A program made the translations under genes and the position numbers. 15,934 nucleotides of DNA from TMED27 sp964350695. Lineage in GTDB: Bacteria; Pseudomonadota; Alphaproteobacteria; Micavibrionales; Micavibrionaceae. Where the stretch lies: assembly GCA_964350695.1 (NCBI GenBank), contig CAYGKM010000022.1:1-15934 (forward strand), read 5' to 3'. Below the pieces are notes generated by a model. That model did no database searches. It was given only the letters and a program-made list of their open reading frames with translations, and was not told the DNA's origin. This document shows, piece after piece, positions 13,214 to 15,934 of the stretch (positions are counted from its first letter, which is position 1; each line of letters starts with the position of its first letter).

Positions 13214-13282
13214 GGTTTACAAACCGAAGCAGTGGAAGCTTAACGCGCGGAGCTGAAAACGGTTTGGCGGGGAATAGTCCCC
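13214..13282 (+). promoter_or_regulatory. Structured leader of rpsM
   Basis: GGTT (13214-13217) can pair locally with AACC (13222-13225). The longer AAACCG (13221-13226) can instead pair with CGGTTT (13260-13265), so the two are exclusive. GGGGA (13269-13273) pairs with TCCCC (13278-13282) around ATAG, just before the rpsM ribosome binding site (AAAAAGGAAAA). A translational control element is plausible. In E. coli the alpha operon leader is bound by S4, whose gene is not in this block. Confidence 0.4.
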
Positions 13283-13304
13283 AAAAATTAAAAAGGAAAA
13301 TAAA

Positions 13305-13676
13305 ATGGCACGTATCGCCGGGGTCAATGTACCCGACAAAAAACGCACGCCGATTGCCCTGACATATATTCACGGCATTGGCACAACTACAGCTTTCAAA
13401 ATTTGTGAAAAACTCGGCATTGATGTGCAAAAGCGCATGGGTGAGCTTGATGAAGACACGCTGAACCAAATCCGTTCAGAGGTCGATGGCGCCGAATACA
13501 CAATCGAAGGAGACCTTCGTCGCGAAGTTTCCATGAACATCAAACGCTTGATGGACATGAAATCATATCGTGGTCTGCGTCACCGTTTAGGTCTGTCCGT
13601 TCGCGGCCAGAGAACAAAAACAAACTGCCGTACCCGTAAAGGTCCTGCTAAACCAATCGCTGGTAAGAAGAAATAG
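13305..13676 (+). CDS. rpsM: 30S ribosomal protein S13
   Basis: S13 (uS13) in the 30S head contacts P-site tRNA and L5. The 123 residues match the family. MARIAGVNVPDKKRTPIALTY at the start and IHGIGTTTAFKICEKLGI (a helix-two-turn-helix region) are typical. SYRGLRHRLGLSVRGQRTKTNCRTRKGP is the conserved C-terminal block, followed by a basic tail AGKKK. The start has AAAAAGGAAAATAAA upstream. It opens the alpha operon behind the 13155 promoter, and rpsK follows after 13 bases. Confidence 0.98.
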   Translation: MARIAGVNVPDKKRTPIALTYIHGIGTTTAFKICEKLGIDVQKRMGELDEDTLNQIRSEVDGAEYTIEGDLRREVSMNIKRLMDMKSYRGLRHRLGLSVRGQRTKTNCRTRKGPAKPIAGKKK

Positions 13677-13689
13677 GGGGATTTGAAAA

Positions 13690-14079
13690 ATGGCTAAAGT
13701 AAAAACAAAAGCAAAACGTAAAGAGAAGAAGAATATCGTATCCGGTATTGTTCACGTGAACTCAACATTCAACAACACACTCGTCACAATTTCTGACGAG
13801 CAGGGTAATGTGGTTTCATGGTCAAGCTCAGGCATGATGGGCTTCAAAGGCTCACGTAAATCTACGCCATATGCGGCGCAGATGGCTGCTGAAGATGCTG
13901 GCCGTAAAGCACAGGAACACGGAATGAAGGAACTTGATGTTCGCGTTAAAGGTCCTGGTTCAGGTCGCGAGAGCGCGCTTCGCGCCCTTCAAACTCTTGG
14001 TTTCACAATCAAGATGATCAAGGATATCACTCCAATTCCACATAACGGCTGTCGTCCACCAAAACGCCGCCGCGTGTAA
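13690..14079 (+). CDS. rpsK: 30S ribosomal protein S11
   Basis: S11 (uS11) lies on the 30S platform near the E site. The 129 residues match the family. The N-terminal arm KTKAKRKEKKNIVSGIVHVNS leads into NNTLVTISDEQGNVVSWSSSG. GFKGSRKSTPYAAQMAAEDAG and KGPGSGRESALRAL are the central signatures, and DITPIPHNGCRPPKRRRV is the invariant end. The start is preceded by AGGGGG (13674-13679) overlapping the rpsM stop. A 93-base spacer with a strong hairpin follows before rpoA; rpsD, which sits here in Gammaproteobacteria, is absent. Confidence 0.98.
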   Translation: MAKVKTKAKRKEKKNIVSGIVHVNSTFNNTLVTISDEQGNVVSWSSSGMMGFKGSRKSTPYAAQMAAEDAGRKAQEHGMKELDVRVKGPGSGRESALRALQTLGFTIKMIKDITPIPHNGCRPPKRRRV

Positions 14080-14089
14080 TTAAGAATTG

Positions 14090-14116
14090 CACTCTCCGCC
14101 GCGGTGGCGGGGAGTG
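14090..14116 (+). promoter_or_regulatory. Strong hairpin between rpsK and rpoA
   Basis: CACTCTCCGCC (14090-14100) pairs over 11 bp with GGCGGGGAGTG (14106-14116), with one T-G wobble and a five-base loop (GCGGT). Only TTT follows, so it is at best a weak terminator. It could attenuate transcription or mark a processing site that sets the ratio of ribosomal protein mRNA to rpoA mRNA. Confidence 0.6.
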
Positions 14117-14172
14117 TTTGAATCGCAAGAGACCGGTTAAGACCCGGGTGAAGCTAAAAGGAAAACAAAACC

Positions 14173-15189
14173 ATGATACAGAAAAACTGGGCAGAACTTA
14201 TCAAACCTGCAAAATTAGACATTAAGCACAGCGAACTTCCGCATACCGGAACAGTGATCGCTGAACCCCTTGAGCGCGGCTTCGGTCTGACACTCGGAAA
14301 CGCACTTCGTCGTATCCTTTTGTCATCACTCCAAGGCGCTGCCGTAACGGCCGTTCAAATTGATGGCGTTCTTCACGAATTCTCCTCTATCGAAGGCGTG
14401 CGCGAAGATGTAACAGACATTATCCTTAACATTAAGGCGCTCGCGGTGCGTATGCACGCTGAAGGCCCAAAGAAAATGCGTCTTTCTGCTGAAGGCCCAT
14501 GTGAAGTAACCGCCGCGCAAATCGAAGCGGGCGCAGACATCGAAATCATGAACCCTGATCTTGTGATTTGTACACTTGATAAAGGCGCAAAGCTTTCAAT
14601 GGAACTCACCGTAAACACAGGCAAAGGCTACCGCCCTGCGTCACAAAACCGCCCGGAAGAAGCCCCTGTTGGTTTGATACCGGTAGACAGCGTGTTCTCA
14701 CCGGTTCGTAAAGTGACATATGAAGTAACCGACACACGTGTTGGCCAAATCACAGATTACGATAAATTGACAATCCAGGTTCAAACAAACGGCGTAATTT
14801 CACCTGAAGATTCCGTAGCTTTCGCTGCGCGCATCATGCAGGACCAACTGAATGTCTTCGTGAACTTCGACGAGCCTGAAACAAATGTACAAAACGAGGA
14901 AGAAGAAGAGCTTCCATTCAACAAAAACCTTCTCAAGAAGGTTGAAGAGCTTGAGCTTTCCGTTCGTAGCGCCAACTGCCTTAAAAACGACAACATCGTT
15001 TATATTGGTGATTTGGTACAAAAGAGCGAAGGCGACATGCTTCGTACACCAAACTTCGGCCGTAAATCTTTGAATGAAATCAAAGAAGTGCTTTCCATCA
15101 TGGGCTTGCATCTTGGTATGCAGGTTGAAGGATGGCCTCCTGAGAACATCGAAGAAATGGCGAAAAAGGCCGACGACCAACAGTTCTAA
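14173..15189 (+). CDS. rpoA: DNA-directed RNA polymerase subunit alpha
   Basis: The alpha subunit dimer is the assembly scaffold of RNA polymerase, and its C-terminal domain binds UP elements and activators. The 338 residues match the family. The N-terminal domain, about 1-235, has EPLERGFGLTLGNALRRILLSS, HEFSSIEGVREDVTDIILNIK and the late block EDSVAFAARIMQDQLNVFV. An acidic linker (NEEEEELP) leads to the CTD, about 252-330, with ELSVRSANCLKNDNIVYIGDLV, TPNFGRKSLNEIKEVL and MGLHLGM. Arg265, needed for DNA contact in E. coli, is kept at the same number. AAAAGGAAAAC precedes the start. Confidence 0.98.
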   Translation: MIQKNWAELIKPAKLDIKHSELPHTGTVIAEPLERGFGLTLGNALRRILLSSLQGAAVTAVQIDGVLHEFSSIEGVREDVTDIILNIKALAVRMHAEGPKKMRLSAEGPCEVTAAQIEAGADIEIMNPDLVICTLDKGAKLSMELTVNTGKGYRPASQNRPEEAPVGLIPVDSVFSPVRKVTYEVTDTRVGQITDYDKLTIQVQTNGVISPEDSVAFAARIMQDQLNVFVNFDEPETNVQNEEEEELPFNKNLLKKVEELELSVRSANCLKNDNIVYIGDLVQKSEGDMLRTPNFGRKSLNEIKEVLSIMGLHLGMQVEGWPPENIEEMAKKADDQQF

Positions 15190-15285
15190 GGCATGGTGCC
15201 TTAAAAGGCGGCGTAACTTTAACCGGTGCGCCTGCCTGAACTCCATGGCTCTCATACGTGAGGCCGCATTGCCCCGAAGGTGGGG
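15188..15285 (+). promoter_or_regulatory. Hairpins in the rpoA-rplQ spacer
   Basis: AAGGCA (15188-15193) pairs with TGCCTT (15197-15202) across the rpoA stop codon, with a three-base loop and no T run. Near the end, CCCC (15272-15275) can pair with GGGG (15282-15285), the latter being part of the GGGGAG ribosome binding site of rplQ. No promoter stands out. Both structures are small and their role is uncertain. Confidence 0.3.
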
Positions 15286-15300
15286 AGAAAGTGAAATACG

Positions 15301-15903
15301 ATGAAACACCGTATTAAACAACGTAAACTAAACCGTGACTCCAGCCACCGTAAGGCGATGCTGGCAAACATGGCCGCATCTCTTGTAAAGCATGAGCAGA
15401 TCGTGACAACGCTGCCCAAAGCCAAAGAGCTTAAACCATATCTTGAAAAACTCATCACAATGGGTAAACAAGCAGCAAACGACCCTGCAAAGGCCGTTGG
15501 TAAGCGCCGCACAGCGATTTCAAAAATGCGCGACGTTGACCAAGTGAAGAAAATCTTCGATGTTTTGGCAGAGCGTTACGCAGAGCGTCCGGGCGGCTAC
15601 ACACGCATCATGAAAGCGGGCTTCCGCTATGGTGATGCCGCGCCTATGGCCGTTATCGAGCTTGTAGATCGTGATGAATCAGCAAAAGGTCTGGATTCAG
15701 GCCAAACTGAATTCGAAGATATGCCTGTAACCGGTTCTGAAGAAATGAAAGCCAAGCAAGCAGAAAACAAGGCCAAAAAGCCTGCAGTTGCAAAAGCAAA
15801 AGACACACCAAAAGTCAGAGCAGATATTAAAAAAGGCGCTAAATCAAAGCAAGCGCCTAAATCTGCACCGATGAAAACAGGTGGCGGCGACCGCGGCGCA
15901 TAA
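15301..15903 (+). CDS. rplQ: 50S ribosomal protein L17 with C-terminal extension
   Basis: L17 (bL17) is a bacterial-specific 50S protein near the exit tunnel. Residues 1 to about 126 are a full L17: MKHRIKQRKLNRDSSHRKAM, LANMAASLVKHEQIVTTLPKAKELKPYLEKLI, GGYTRIMKAGFRYGDAAPMAVIELVDRD. Alphaproteobacterial L17 often runs to about 140 residues. Here the protein reaches 200, the extra 60-70 residues being Lys/Ala-rich with some acidic residues and a Gly/Arg end. GGGGAGAAAG (15282-15291) is the ribosome binding site. It closes the alpha operon; no terminator is seen in the 31 bases left in the window. Confidence 0.96.
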   Translation: MKHRIKQRKLNRDSSHRKAMLANMAASLVKHEQIVTTLPKAKELKPYLEKLITMGKQAANDPAKAVGKRRTAISKMRDVDQVKKIFDVLAERYAERPGGYTRIMKAGFRYGDAAPMAVIELVDRDESAKGLDSGQTEFEDMPVTGSEEMKAKQAENKAKKPAVAKAKDTPKVRADIKKGAKSKQAPKSAPMKTGGGDRGA

Positions 15904-15934
15904 AGCGACCTATATAAATTTACGAAGAAGCGGG

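Noticed and set aside
14800..15321. 173-codon open frame on the - strand
   Set aside because: It lies antisense to the end of rpoA and the spacer, and has no ribosome binding site or recognisable domain.
1..15934. Missing rpmJ, infA, map and rpsD as gene losses
   Set aside because: These genes are usually elsewhere in Alphaproteobacteria, so their absence from this block is expected and not a deletion.

Overview
The window carries the long str/S10/spc/alpha ribosomal-protein block of a bacterium, all on the + strand. Gene order points to Alphaproteobacteria. tuf runs directly into rpsJ, and the distal part reads secY, adk, rpsM, rpsK, rpoA, rplQ. There is no map, infA, rpmJ or rpsD between secY and rplQ, unlike the Bacillota order (secY-adk-map-infA-rpmJ) and the Gammaproteobacteria order (secY-rpmJ-rpsM-rpsK-rpsD-rpoA). 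Base composition looks moderate by eye, lower than in many free-living alphaproteobacteria. I cannot name the genus.

Layout. Bases 1-54 are the last codons of tuf. Bases 85-4604 hold the first part of the S10 operon: rpsJ, rplC, rplD, rplW, rplB, rpsS, rplV, rpsC. A 186-base spacer with hairpins and a promoter-like sequence follows. Bases 4791-10296 hold rplP, rpmC, rpsQ, then the spc genes rplN, rplX, rplE, rpsN, rpsH, rplF, rplR, rpsE, rpmD, rplO, mostly with very short gaps. An intrinsic terminator follows rplO. Next comes an unexpected gene, 10410-11090, for a secreted protein with an HExxH motif. It lies where rplO and secY are normally neighbours. secY and adk follow, then a good sigma70-type promoter, then rpsM, rpsK, rpoA and rplQ.

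The genes encode ribosome parts (8 small-subunit proteins before secY and 2 after it; 14 large-subunit proteins before secY and 1 after it), elongation factor Tu, the RNA polymerase alpha subunit, the Sec channel core and adenylate kinase: the usual growth-rate-controlled expression unit.

Five points stand out. (1) An exported, probably zinc-dependent protein gene has split the rplO-secY pair, with its own terminator in front and a -10 box so close to the ATG that the mRNA may be leaderless. (2) Several ribosomal proteins carry long low-complexity tails: a Lys/Ala/Pro N-terminal tail on L30, a matching C-terminal tail on S17, a C-terminal tail on L17 and an acidic Ala/Glu tail on L3. The L30 and S17 tails share a five-residue KK-repeat and a 16-base identical DNA word. 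(3) The rpsC-rplP spacer looks like an internal promoter and leader. (4) The rplW-rplB and adk-rpsM spacers contain alternative base pairings suited to feedback control. (5) A strong hairpin lies between rpsK and rpoA. No tRNA, rRNA, CRISPR array or insertion sequence was seen, and no gene-free stretch exceeds 300 bases.
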